NCBI RefSeq assembly: GCF_026262505.1
Contig: NC_067204.1
Location: 4,435,797 to 4,499,796, forward strand
Reading direction: 5' to 3'
DNA length: 64,000 nucleotides
Source: Trichomonas vaginalis G3
Lineage: Eukaryota; Parabasalia; Trichomonadida; Trichomonadidae
This document shows positions 20,152 through 28,119 of the stretch, in pieces. The notes below the pieces were generated by a model. It made no database searches and had not been told where the DNA came from. It saw nothing but the letters and a program-made list of their open reading frames with translations. Each line of letters starts with the position of its first letter. The stretch's first letter is position 1. A program made the position numbers and the translations under genes.

Positions 20152-21192
20152 AATTCGTGAGATTCTAAACAGTTTTGTAGCTTCTATTTCTTCGCTGAGG
20201 ATATCAAAAATTTTAACAATGCCGAAAGTTTCTTTATACTTCTTCTTGACGTCAGATAGAAGGAAATCGTCAGCAGTTGGATAGTTTTTGTTCAGAAATG
20301 CTAACATGTCCATTTTATTTTCTACCGGCTTCTCTGCTTCTTTCTTTAAGTCTGCATAGTCGTTTCGCATACGTTCTATCTCTTTGACGGAGTAGTTATA
20401 TTTCCTCATTGCTGCTTTACATTTAGAACATTGCGGATTCATTTTTGCGTTATACATTGAAATAAAACCAGCTAGAACAACCAAGGCGTCAATGACTTTC
20501 TTTAAATCTGAAGCAGTTGGTTTTATCTGTTCATGACATACTTTACCTCTTCTATCTTTATCTCTTATCTGCCATACACATTTTGCAACTAATGAAACAA
20601 AGTTGTCGTATGTCTTAAACTCCCCAGATTTATATATGTCAGAGATGTTCTTATATACCATGTCGCAATCTTTGTCCATAACTTTATGGTTGCAATGATA
20701 TCCTAGAAACTCATAGTTTACCTTTCGTATGAACTTCTTTATTTCTACTGAGTCAGTTGGTTTCACTTCTATTTCATCGAATTCAGGAATAGTGAGCTTT
20801 TGTTGTTGGATTTCAGGCAATTTGGGTAAATGGTCAATAATGTCCTGCATGTCATAAAGATATTCTTCATTTTCTTCATCTTTCGCGCTACAGTCTAAAT
20901 TACTTGTTAAAAGTTCTTGCTTTATTCTTTGTATTTCTGTTTCGAAAGTAAATGAAGAAGGAATGAAGTTTTTCATTTCTACTAACATTGACGTAGGATT
21001 CATGACTAACGAGTTTGGTGCTGTTGTTTGAATTGTTGTTGTGCCGATTGTTGAAATCATATCTTTTATACAAAATAAAAAAAATAAATAAAAATAAAAC
21101 TAACTTTATTTTTTCTATCTTAAGGAAATTCATGAAAATTCGTGAGGGTAGAAATGAGGGTAGATATCGGGTTAGATCTAACCATCTACCCT
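20067..21192. repeat. Inverted repeats flanking the 312-residue gene
   Basis: A 48-bp palindrome-rich block at 20067-20114 recurs inverted at 21145-21192 with about three differences. It encloses the minus-strand gene 20122-21060 almost exactly. Both copies centre on GGTTAGATCTAAC, which contains GATC. This arrangement could be a small cassette inserted in the Polinton, a recombination or replication site, or paired terminators. Confidence 0.75.
20122..21060 (-). CDS. Element 1 hypothetical protein in inverted-repeat cassette
   Basis: A 312-residue protein not recognised. It has a Thr/Ser-rich start, an acidic stretch (KDEENEEYLYDMQDIIDHLP) and a Cys/His-bearing middle (YHCNHKVMDKDCDMVY, VCHEQ, PQCSKCKAAMRKYNYS) that could bind zinc. 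A helical region (VKEIERMRNDYADLKKEAEK) and a globular end follow. It is bounded on both sides by inverted repeats (20067-20114 and 21145-21192), and its last codons lie inside one of the 118-bp direct repeats, which is unusual. It may be a late acquisition of this element. Confidence 0.6.
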   Translation of the reverse strand: MISTIGTTTIQTTAPNSLVMNPTSMLVEMKNFIPSSFTFETEIQRIKQELLTSNLDCSAKDEENEEYLYDMQDIIDHLPKLPEIQQQKLTIPEFDEIEVKPTDSVEIKKFIRKVNYEFLGYHCNHKVMDKDCDMVYKNISDIYKSGEFKTYDNFVSLVAKCVWQIRDKDRRGKVCHEQIKPTASDLKKVIDALVVLAGFISMYNAKMNPQCSKCKAAMRKYNYSVKEIERMRNDYADLKKEAEKPVENKMDMLAFLNKNYPTADDFLLSDVKKKYKETFGIVKIFDILSEEIEATKLFRISRIHNVYHVKRL

Positions 21193-21540
21193 AAACATTA
21201 TTTTTTGGTCCGGGAACAACTTTCTCTCAATTGGATCTGTAGCATACTCTTTGCGTAAGCGGTTCAGACCTTCTTCGAAGTCTTGGTCTCTCTTCGATTG
21301 AGATTGGAATTGGAATTGCTGGGGTGGAGCTTGCTGGAACAACCAAGGGTTGGGGAAGTAAGGCATAGGCTGAGGAGGGTAGTTCGGGAAGCCTTGTGGT
21401 GGGTAGTAACCTTGAGGTGGAAATTGGTAGTAATTCGGAGGTACTTGCTGGAACTGAGGTTGCTGAGGAGACTGTTGTGGTTCTGCAGCTTTCGGTTCTT
21501 CTGGCTTTGGAAGGCATTCAGGAAGAGGAACGTCAGTCAT
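21178..21540 (-). CDS. Pro/Gln/Tyr-rich small protein, element 1
   Basis: A 120-residue protein taken from MTDVPLPECLPKPEE at 21540; the longer in-frame extension would run through the 22-bp repeat region and is rejected. Residues 15-85 are dominated by Pro, Gln and Tyr (NYYQFPPQGYYPPQGFPNY), then comes a charged helix (RDQDFEEGLNRLRKEYATDP). Such low-complexity proteins are often virion linkers or scaffold proteins, but nothing is recognised. Its stop overlaps the inverted repeat copy at 21145-21192. Confidence 0.55.
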   Translation of the reverse strand: MTDVPLPECLPKPEEPKAAEPQQSPQQPQFQQVPPNYYQFPPQGYYPPQGFPNYPPQPMPYFPNPWLFQQAPPQQFQFQSQSKRDQDFEEGLNRLRKEYATDPIERKLFPDQKIMFRVDG

Positions 21541-21765
21541 CCGTTTGTGTCCTGTCGGAAGGAAAAATTTTTCCTGTCGGAAGGAAGAACTTTTTCTGTC
21601 GGAAGGAAAAACTTTTTCTGTCGGAAGGAAAAACATTTTCTGAAGTTCGACCAAAAAGTTCTCAATTTTCAAAAATTTGAATGGTTTACGGACGGACAAC
21701 TGGAAGAGTTCTTCCTGTTGTCGGGAAAAATTTTTCCCTTTGTCGGGAAAATATTTTCCTGTCGG
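21541..21765. promoter_or_regulatory. Divergent promoter region with 22-bp iterons
   Basis: Between two divergent genes lie four copies of CTGTCGGAAGGAA, starting at 21552, 21574, 21596 and 21618, exactly 22 bp apart. Three TGTCGG(G) copies follow near 21719, 21741 and 21760. Two perfect palindromes occur: GGAAAAATTTTTCC at 21561-21574 and GGGAAAAATTTTTCCC at 21724-21739. The 22-bp period is two helical turns and not a multiple of three, so it is not coding. A regulatory or origin role is inferred. Confidence 0.7.
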
Positions 21766-22140
21766 ATGGAAGAACTTGGAATGCAAGAAAGACTTGACGA
21801 GGCAATTTACCTCATTGAACTTAACGACTGCGTAAAAGACTTCCTCAGGCAGAATGTAAAAGGCAAGCTTGTTAACGGTTGGATAACGGGAAGGGCTACC
21901 TTGAATCTCGAGACTTCGACTGGAATTCCAATTCAAATACCAGACGGGACAGCCTACAATGACATAAAGGACGCCAAAAGAGAAGCTCTTGTTAAGTTCC
22001 TAAACAAACGTCCTTGGATAAAAATACCAAACAAGGAGAACCCCCTACCCCATATGAAATTGGCAATTCAGTCTCTCCTTCACTTCTCTGGTCAGCCGTT
22101 CTACATAACCTGTGAAGGCGACATTCAGCCAGTTCAGTAA
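21766..22140 (+). CDS. Element 1 hypothetical protein, divergent from PQ-rich gene
   Basis: A 124-residue protein starting MEELGMQERLDEAIYLIE at 21766, at the edge of the iteron region; upstream frame extension would be non-coding repeat. It looks globular: a first helix, a beta segment (NGWITGRATLNLETSTGIPIQI), an alpha segment (KREALVKFLNKRPWIKIP) and a last helix (HMKLAIQSLLHF). No family recognised. Divergent neighbour of the PQ-rich gene. Confidence 0.6.
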   Translation: MEELGMQERLDEAIYLIELNDCVKDFLRQNVKGKLVNGWITGRATLNLETSTGIPIQIPDGTAYNDIKDAKREALVKFLNKRPWIKIPNKENPLPHMKLAIQSLLHFSGQPFYITCEGDIQPVQ

Positions 22141-22254
22141 ACATCTCATTTTAACTCACTTTTTTTATGTTTTTTGTGAAAGTGTCAAAAATAAATTGTT
22201 TTCATGAGTTTTCTACGATGTTAGAAAAAATGTTATTTTCTAATATCTTCACAT

Positions 22255-23115
22255 TCAATACTTTTTCAGCACTTTTCCGTAGTTATATATGAAAGACAAT
22301 TCGAGATAAAAGTCATAGTACAATGGAATAATATGTTGCACACCATTTGTTGTGAACCAAACTTGAAAGTCAGAGAAACTGTTACTAGGTGGTTCGTAGA
22401 ATTTAGAAGCAAAGTCATAAAGGTCCTTACCAATACATAGAAAGCTATTGTTGCTTGAACTGAAACTTGCATGACACATAACATTTTGAGGGTCAAACAC
22501 GTTTCTATAAACCATCAAATCTGCTGGTGGAAGTATAAATTTAAATGGACCATCTGGTGGTAATGGTTCGTTCTGGTTTAGTAACCGAAGAAATTGTGCC
22601 CAAGAACGTTTGTCTACTTCCCAAAATAAAAACTCTGTATCTCTTGGAGGGTTAATTTCAATCTTTTGAAATGAAACGGTGGAGTTCATCTTGTCATATT
22701 CTAGTTTCAGATAGTATGTTCCATTTAGTAAAGAGTCGTATTTTTCTTGAAATTCCCAATAATATTTGTTCATTTGAGTTTGAAAGTCATCTAGAGTTTT
22801 CTCAAGACTTTCGTCTGAACGAACTGTAAAGATTCTCATTTCGTCAAATTTGTCTATTAGACCATCAGGACCTTCATACTGCCCATGAAAATATACTGCG
22901 AACATAAATGCGTTAGTTCTATTTGAAAACAAAACTCTTCTAAATCCTATTGCCTCTGCATCTGAAGGACTTTGAAGCCAACGAATTGGATAGTCAAACC
23001 TGTATGCTCGGGATGAAATTTCTTCATCTGAAATAGTCCTACCAGCATTTGTAAAGATATAGTCTAACGGTTTTGTATCTGCTACTTTTGTTCTTTGTTT
23101 TTCAACCTGAAGCAT
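22255..23115 (-). CDS. Duplicated element 1 protein, copy A (structural candidate)
   Basis: A 286-residue protein clearly paralogous to 29871-30719 on the other strand. Shared landmarks are TKPLD-(I/L)FTN near residue 15, the (I/L)RWL run before (K/E)AIGFRR near 45-60, a V(S)FQ strand, HASFS---NSFLC near 220, and SDFQVWFTT(D/N)G with IIPLY--FYLELSFIYNY at the end. It is beta-rich and aromatic-rich, without catalytic motifs, which suits a virion or spike protein rather than an enzyme. Function unknown. Reads whole. Confidence 0.7.
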   Translation of the reverse strand: MLQVEKQRTKVADTKPLDYIFTNAGRTISDEEISSRAYRFDYPIRWLQSPSDAEAIGFRRVLFSNRTNAFMFAVYFHGQYEGPDGLIDKFDEMRIFTVRSDESLEKTLDDFQTQMNKYYWEFQEKYDSLLNGTYYLKLEYDKMNSTVSFQKIEINPPRDTEFLFWEVDKRSWAQFLRLLNQNEPLPPDGPFKFILPPADLMVYRNVFDPQNVMCHASFSSSNNSFLCIGKDLYDFASKFYEPPSNSFSDFQVWFTTNGVQHIIPLYYDFYLELSFIYNYGKVLKKY

Positions 23116-23140
23116 TTAATATATGTAAAAATATATTGTT

Positions 23141-23725
23141 TTAAAATGGTATGCCATATAGCTTCTTGAATTTGTTAAGAAGTATTTGAACGTATTTTCC
23201 ATCTGTATCTCTAGTGTTTACATAAGCATAGCCCGCCTTAGTAAAATATACTTGTAATTTCCTATAGTTTACACCGGTATAAAAGTAGAAAGAGTCTTGT
23301 TCTTCGCTATAGTAGTAAAACTCAAACGTATGCTTGCCATAGTCTGTAATTTCAATTGTTTCATCTTCTAGTTCGTCAACAAATTCGAATACAATATCTC
23401 CAAATTTGCCTTTGTTCTTATTGTTTTCAGAACGAGTGATCCAACGTAAGTTTTCAAGTCTATTGTCGTTTCTTATATGGTTTATATAGTCTACAAAAGG
23501 TAAATTGTTAGGATTCAGTATAAAATGAGTTGCAATGACAACATGTTTAAGATAGTGTTTTCCACCCATCTTCATAATAGCATATCCGTCATTTCGCTCC
23601 CATTCGCTTAAAACTCTTTTTGTCTTTTTGTTTCTGACTTCAAATGACTCACAACAGTGAATTTCATATTTCTCATCTAACAAACAAGTTTCCCAACGGT
23701 CTTCTCCAACAAACTCAGCGTACAT
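23141..23725 (-). CDS. HNH-type homing endonuclease-like protein
   Basis: A 194-residue protein with NUMOD4/HNH-3 architecture. An N-terminal W-x-n-Y-E-I-like segment (ETCLLDEKYEIHCCESFEVR) is followed by the typical HNH-3 run HVVIATHFILNPNNLPFVDYI and NDNRLENLRWITRSEN. The rest may bind DNA. Such genes are selfish endonucleases that cut and copy themselves into target sites, and in viruses they often sit beside polymerase genes. Here it lies 45 bp after the polymerase gene on the same strand. Activity is not implied. Confidence 0.75.
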   Translation of the reverse strand: MYAEFVGEDRWETCLLDEKYEIHCCESFEVRNKKTKRVLSEWERNDGYAIMKMGGKHYLKHVVIATHFILNPNNLPFVDYINHIRNDNRLENLRWITRSENNKNKGKFGDIVFEFVDELEDETIEITDYGKHTFEFYYYSEEQDSFYFYTGVNYRKLQVYFTKAGYAYVNTRDTDGKYVQILLNKFKKLYGIPF

Positions 23726-23769
23726 TTCAAATAAAATAAAAAAATGTCACTTTTTAAAAAATAAATTTT

Positions 23770-25923
23770 TTATTTCATGCAATGTTTTATTTCTGTGCCG
23801 TCTTCAAGTATGCCCCAATATTTCCTTTTCGATATTACATGAACTTCGGAAAATACCTTAGCTAGCTTAAAACAGCCCATCTTTTCACCGACCATTCCCA
23901 TTTCAATGAGTTTGTTATAGCCTTCTTCGTTCGTCATGAGTGCGTCAATGTTCTCATAGTAAACCTTCACTTTGGATTTGACTTCGGAGAAGAATTTGTT
24001 GTAGTTGTCAAGGACTGCCTTTGCGAACTGAGGGTAAGACCAATGTTCGACAATAGGTTTTAATGTGGTTACTAAGCCACTTTGACCTTGAGTGAATTCG
24101 TACTTCAAAACAAAAGGAGAAAACCTTTCAACAAAGTTGTCGACCTTCTCATAATGTTTACTCTTCATCTCTTGAGGTTTCTTAATGGAATATCCCCATG
24201 TCGAATTCATAAGCAATTTGAGTGTCATTGCAAGTTTGGGGTTTGAAGCTTTCCTAATATCATACAGTTGTTGTATGACTTTTCCAACTGTATAGTTCCT
24301 TCCCGGGAACTCACCATCTTCGTTTGGAATTCCAGTCGGAATATATTGGACAAACCTCATGTATGCAGCGTTAAGGTCGACATAGTATATCTTTTCATCT
24401 GAGTCGAACTTGTCGCAACCAATTGGTCCAGTTTGTGGAAATTCAAGTGAGTCTCTTATCTTCTGAGAAACTTCTCCTGTTATCTCATAAACATCGTCGA
24501 AGCAACCTGTTTCATATAAAACCTTCTGACCTAACTCAGATGCTCTCCAATACAATTTGACGTCAATTGGATGTCTCAATGGAAGTTTGTTTATAGCATC
24601 TTGAAGTTCTTGCAACCTCATTGGAAGTTCTTCTGGTTCAGGTTGGTATCCGAACATACCAACCCCTTGTGGAACTGTGTACTTCTTTTGTACTAGAACT
24701 TTGTCTGGAACAACTTTTGGTCTTGCTAACAATGAAAAGTTTGTTTCGTCTTTTGGTACAAAAGTTTCTGTCAGCTTGTCATCTGGAATTGGTTCCAACA
24801 AACCTTTCTCGAAAAGAATGTTTACAGCTCTGACAATGTTGCACTTACTTTTACCAAAGAATGGGTTTGTAAGACTTTCGTTCAACATGAAGTGGTTGTG
24901 GACAATTACAATCTTCAACCATGGTAAGTCTTTGTCAACAACATAGTCGTCATGTGAAGAACCTTTAGCTGTAGGTATGTTGACTCGGATATTGACATTT
25001 GCCAACGGTGCAATTTTTGCCAATTGACCTCTGAGAATGTACCTTGTCTTCACACATGACTCAAGATACTTCATCTTCTCATATGTAACAAGACCAGAGT
25101 TCCTGAGACATGTAAGAATACAAGGTTCATTGACAATTGTTTCAATTGAATTGTAAATTCCATACCTTGTCAAGTCAATGTCAGACTTATTTATGAACTG
25201 GAAGTATCCAGCATGTTGTCTGACTGCTTGAGGGTTAGGTTGGTACCATTCGAACTTGACACTTGCAATTCCTTCAATTGCATTCAAAATGTCTGAGTCG
25301 GAGTCAACCATTTGTTCTCTCTTTGTAGTCTTGAAAGCGTCAAGAAGTTTTGCGGCTGTTTGTTCATTGCCATGTGCATAGTAAATGTGACCATCCAAAT
25401 CTGTTATGGTCAATCCGAGATTGTGTCCTTTCTTATTTCCGTCTTGAATTGCAGCAAGTACTCCCATGAAGCCTTCTTTGTTCTTTCCTTCGTCAAAGTT
25501 TACTGTAAAGGTTCGACCAGATGTAATTTGACTTCTAACTTCACGATACTTTTCATATGCATATCTTGTTCTTTCCATGGGAGCATGTGCGTCTTCACCT
25601 TTTCCTTTTTTCCTTCTCAAAGGATGCAATTGTTCGTCATGTTTCCAGTAGAATCTGGCAAAGCCGTCGTGTCCTTCAACTTGAGGTTCACTAACATCGA
25701 AAGGCATGTCCATAAGACGTTCTTCTTCTAACCTCTCTAGTCTGTTTGGATAATTGGCACGTGCTGTTTCCAAATCTAATTCGTAGGTCAGACCTGCCAA
25801 TTTGTCATAGACTTTTATTGGCTTTCCCTTCCTATATTTAAACTTCTTCGAAACTCTCCAACCATATCTTTGTAACTCTGCTTTTATTCTAGCAGACTTT
25901 CTGTCCATTCTATATGGGGGCAT
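23770..25923 (-). CDS. DNA polymerase B (protein-primed type), element 1
   Basis: About 717 residues from MPPYRMDRKSARIK at 25923; this start is chosen because the longer frame overlaps the next gene. The C-terminal ~220 residues carry family B palm landmarks: motif A in KIYYVDLNAAYMRFVQYIP, motif B in KLAMTLKLLMNSTWGYSIKKP, and a motif C region near VKVYYENIDALM. In Polintons this polymerase replicates the element using a protein primer. The N-terminal ~450 residues are diverged and no exonuclease boxes are evident by eye. Strongly different from the element 2 polymerase, so the two elements are of separate lineages. Confidence 0.75.
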   Translation of the reverse strand: MPPYRMDRKSARIKAELQRYGWRVSKKFKYRKGKPIKVYDKLAGLTYELDLETARANYPNRLERLEEERLMDMPFDVSEPQVEGHDGFARFYWKHDEQLHPLRRKKGKGEDAHAPMERTRYAYEKYREVRSQITSGRTFTVNFDEGKNKEGFMGVLAAIQDGNKKGHNLGLTITDLDGHIYYAHGNEQTAAKLLDAFKTTKREQMVDSDSDILNAIEGIASVKFEWYQPNPQAVRQHAGYFQFINKSDIDLTRYGIYNSIETIVNEPCILTCLRNSGLVTYEKMKYLESCVKTRYILRGQLAKIAPLANVNIRVNIPTAKGSSHDDYVVDKDLPWLKIVIVHNHFMLNESLTNPFFGKSKCNIVRAVNILFEKGLLEPIPDDKLTETFVPKDETNFSLLARPKVVPDKVLVQKKYTVPQGVGMFGYQPEPEELPMRLQELQDAINKLPLRHPIDVKLYWRASELGQKVLYETGCFDDVYEITGEVSQKIRDSLEFPQTGPIGCDKFDSDEKIYYVDLNAAYMRFVQYIPTGIPNEDGEFPGRNYTVGKVIQQLYDIRKASNPKLAMTLKLLMNSTWGYSIKKPQEMKSKHYEKVDNFVERFSPFVLKYEFTQGQSGLVTTLKPIVEHWSYPQFAKAVLDNYNKFFSEVKSKVKVYYENIDALMTNEEGYNKLIEMGMVGEKMGCFKLAKVFSEVHVISKRKYWGILEDGTEIKHCMK

Positions 25924-25952
25924 TTTTATAAAAATAAAAAAATATTTTTTCT

Positions 25953-26537
25953 TTACTTTACATAACCGCCTGCTGCCATAAGTCTTTGACGCCAACCCAT
26001 ACCAGCTAATGAAGGTTGACTTGGTTTAGTTTGGAAACTAAACTTTGGTTTTGGTTTTTCTTCTTCTATCGGTTTTTCTTCTTCTATCTGTTTTTCGTCA
26101 CTTTTCGGTTCCTCTGACTTTACTTCACTTGCAGGAACAGTTGTGTCGTCAACATCTTCATAAATATCATATGCCATTTGTTTTTGTTTTCCTTTCAACT
26201 TTTTGTGTTTGTTGTAAAGTTTAGAATATTTCGACTCTAAGTCAATGAGATGTTCTATAATGAACTGTTGGTCAGTGAAGTAAACTTTTCCATCTGTTGT
26301 CTCGAAAGCTCCTTCAGACTTCAATATTTTATTTGTGAGAGTCTGTTTCTTTTTTGAGATACTAGCCGTTCCATTTCTATGAAAAGTGACTTTATAGTTA
26401 GGGTTTGTATTTCCAGACCTGGCACTTTCTATTATTGAATTTTTCTCTTCATCTGTAAGTTCTTTGACAGGTTTTGACAATGGTTCTGAACTTTTTGTTT
26501 GTGGTGTCAAATCTACCGTTTCAACTTCTTCGGTCAT
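25953..26537 (-). CDS. Element 1 charged hypothetical protein
   Basis: A 194-residue protein, probably partly disordered. An acidic/Thr start leads to a small folded segment (YKVTFHRNGTASISKKKQTL, then VYFTDQQFIIEHLIDL) and a coiled helix (SKYSKLYNKHKKLKGKQ). An acidic EEEKPIEEEKPKPK repeat and a conserved-looking end (AGMGWRQRLMAAGGYVK) follow. It lies upstream of the polymerase on the same strand with a 29-bp gap. Could be a terminal-protein or scaffold candidate; this is not shown by the sequence. Confidence 0.6.
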   Translation of the reverse strand: MTEEVETVDLTPQTKSSEPLSKPVKELTDEEKNSIIESARSGNTNPNYKVTFHRNGTASISKKKQTLTNKILKSEGAFETTDGKVYFTDQQFIIEHLIDLESKYSKLYNKHKKLKGKQKQMAYDIYEDVDDTTVPASEVKSEEPKSDEKQIEEEKPIEEEKPKPKFSFQTKPSQPSLAGMGWRQRLMAAGGYVK

Positions 26538-26556
26538 TTCATCTCAGTAAAAAATT

Positions 26557-26721
26557 TTAGTTTGGTTTGTTTTCAACTGGTTGTTGTTGTGGAGGTGGGA
26601 TGGTTCCTTTAATAATATCATTCAGTTTCACATGCTGAGCCTGACTATATGGTATCGGTTTAAATGCTGGAAGCCGACAAATCCATCTTGAACTCATTTG
26701 TCTCAATGCTGCATTGTTCAT
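26557..26721 (-). CDS. Element 1 54-residue protein
   Basis: A short frame of 54 codons, MNNAALRQMSSRWICRLP at the start and a Pro/Gln-rich end (GTIPPPQQQPVENKPN). It fills the space between two same-strand genes with normal short A/T-rich spacers, which supports it. Function unknown. Confidence 0.5.
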   Translation of the reverse strand: MNNAALRQMSSRWICRLPAFKPIPYSQAQHVKLNDIIKGTIPPPQQQPVENKPN

Positions 26722-26785
26722 TTCATCCTAGTTAAAAACCTTACATTTCCCAAGTTTGAGGTGGTTGAGGTTGGTTATTGTTTAC

Positions 26786-27142
26786 TCACTGTTGTGCATA
26801 GTTATATCCTCTGTTAAAGAATCTTTCACCTTGGTCCATATAGTGTCCTGCTTGGTTATAGTAGTCATTTGCTTTGTTATAATAGTTTCCTGCTTGTCTT
26901 CCTACATTGTCCATCCATCCTTGAACTTTTCCTCTTGTTTCAGGATTTGGAATAAGATTTGTTGCATCTCGTGCTACATCCCAACCTTTCTGTACAGTTT
27001 GTATAATAGGTTGTGCTTTCTCTTTCAGTATACCTAATGTACTCAAAATCTTCCTTCCAATTCCAAATGCACCTCTGGCTATTGTTCCCACTGCGGGTAA
27101 AAATCTAGATGCGACTCCTGCTAATGCGCCAAATAAACCCAT
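26786..27142 (-). CDS. Amphipathic Gly-rich protein, element 1 (copy with Tyr/Asn tail)
   Basis: A 118-residue protein. Residues 1-35 (MGLFGALAGVASRFLPAVGT and onward to the GIGRK region) are Gly/Ala/hydrophobic with spaced basic residues and could form a membrane-active amphipathic helix. The remainder is Asn/Tyr/Gln rich (NYYNKANDYYNQAGHYMDQG). The pattern recalls the membrane-lytic minor capsid protein VI of adenoviruses. Three further small amphipathic proteins occur in this window (30724, 61036, 61276). Its start is 17 bp from the divergent integrase start. Confidence 0.6.
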   Translation of the reverse strand: MGLFGALAGVASRFLPAVGTIARGAFGIGRKILSTLGILKEKAQPIIQTVQKGWDVARDATNLIPNPETRGKVQGWMDNVGRQAGNYYNKANDYYNQAGHYMDQGERFFNRGYNYAQQ

Positions 27143-27159
27143 TTCTTATAGGGTAAAAA

Positions 27160-28119
27160 ATGACGAATCCGAACAAGGACCCCTATGTTTCTAAAGCGAC
27201 AAAGAAAGCACTCATGATAAAAATCTTTAGTTCAACACCAAATGCTTGGTTTATGGATATCTTGGAAAACATTCCGAGGTATAGAGAAGATGGACCACCA
27301 TACTGGTTAATATTTGTTGGTCAAAACATAAGATACTGTGAAGCCATACCATTACAGTCCAAAGCTATTTTAGATATCTTAGCAGCTTTGACAATATTCG
27401 TTGACAAATACCATCCAACAAAACTGACATCTGACTGTGAAAGTTCTTTCAAATCAGATGATGTAAAAAACTATCTGCGTTCAAAAAATGTAAACCAATA
27501 TTTCATTGTCGACCAAAACCATTCTGCTCTTGGTATCATTGACGGATGTATAAAAATGTTAAGAGACTTAAACCAACCACAAGGTGGTGAAGCAAATGAA
27601 ATGTCATATGACGACAAGTATAGACACTTCTCCCAGGCAAAGATGAGACAAGTTTTAAATATTTACAATAACCGTAAACAAAAAGGTTTGGGAAACCACT
27701 CCCCCGAAGAAATGAAAAACAACCCTGACTTAGAGAAAGACTATATATTTAATAATTTAGTCAAAAGAGACAAACAAGAAAGAATGCCGGGCTTCAAACT
27801 TCAGAAAGGTGACAAAGTAAAAATAGAAATACCTAAACGCGACCCATATGAAAATACTATTGACTATGACAACAATGGGAACTCGACAGGTACTCACATT
27901 CGTGTTCGTAAAAATAGAAGAAAGTATACAAGAGAATATTATGAAGTTTTAGGCAAACATGGCAAAATGTACACACTGCAAGCAGAAGATAAAACTACTA
28001 TTGTCAGACCTCGTTTCAAACTTGTCAAAGTTCAAGGTGGTATACTTTCAAAGACAGTTCCTAACAAATATAAGACAACTCCTGACGAATATGCTAAAGA
28101 AGTTGAAAATGACGACTAA
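27160..28119 (+). CDS. Retroviral-type integrase, element 1
   Basis: A 319-residue rve-superfamily integrase, which inserts the element into host DNA. The RNase H-like core runs from about residue 25 (WFMDILENIPRY), through LTSDCESSFKSDDV near 88, to HSALGIIDGCIKMLRDL near 120. A C-terminal beta-rich domain (KGDKVKIEIPKRD, YYEVLGKHGKMYTLQAED) resembles the SH3/chromo-like end of Polinton integrases. It reads whole. The stop overlaps the convergent tail-fibre-like gene end. Its central rather than terminal position in the element is somewhat unusual. Confidence 0.85.
   Translation: MTNPNKDPYVSKATKKALMIKIFSSTPNAWFMDILENIPRYREDGPPYWLIFVGQNIRYCEAIPLQSKAILDILAALTIFVDKYHPTKLTSDCESSFKSDDVKNYLRSKNVNQYFIVDQNHSALGIIDGCIKMLRDLNQPQGGEANEMSYDDKYRHFSQAKMRQVLNIYNNRKQKGLGNHSPEEMKNNPDLEKDYIFNNLVKRDKQERMPGFKLQKGDKVKIEIPKRDPYENTIDYDNNGNSTGTHIRVRKNRRKYTREYYEVLGKHGKMYTLQAEDKTTIVRPRFKLVKVQGGILSKTVPNKYKTTPDEYAKEVENDD

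Noticed and set aside
21541-21936. Long N-terminal extensions of the PQ-rich protein and of the divergent protein
   Set aside because: They would be translated from a 22-bp iteron region whose period is not a multiple of three; internal ATGs at 21540 and 21766 are better starts.
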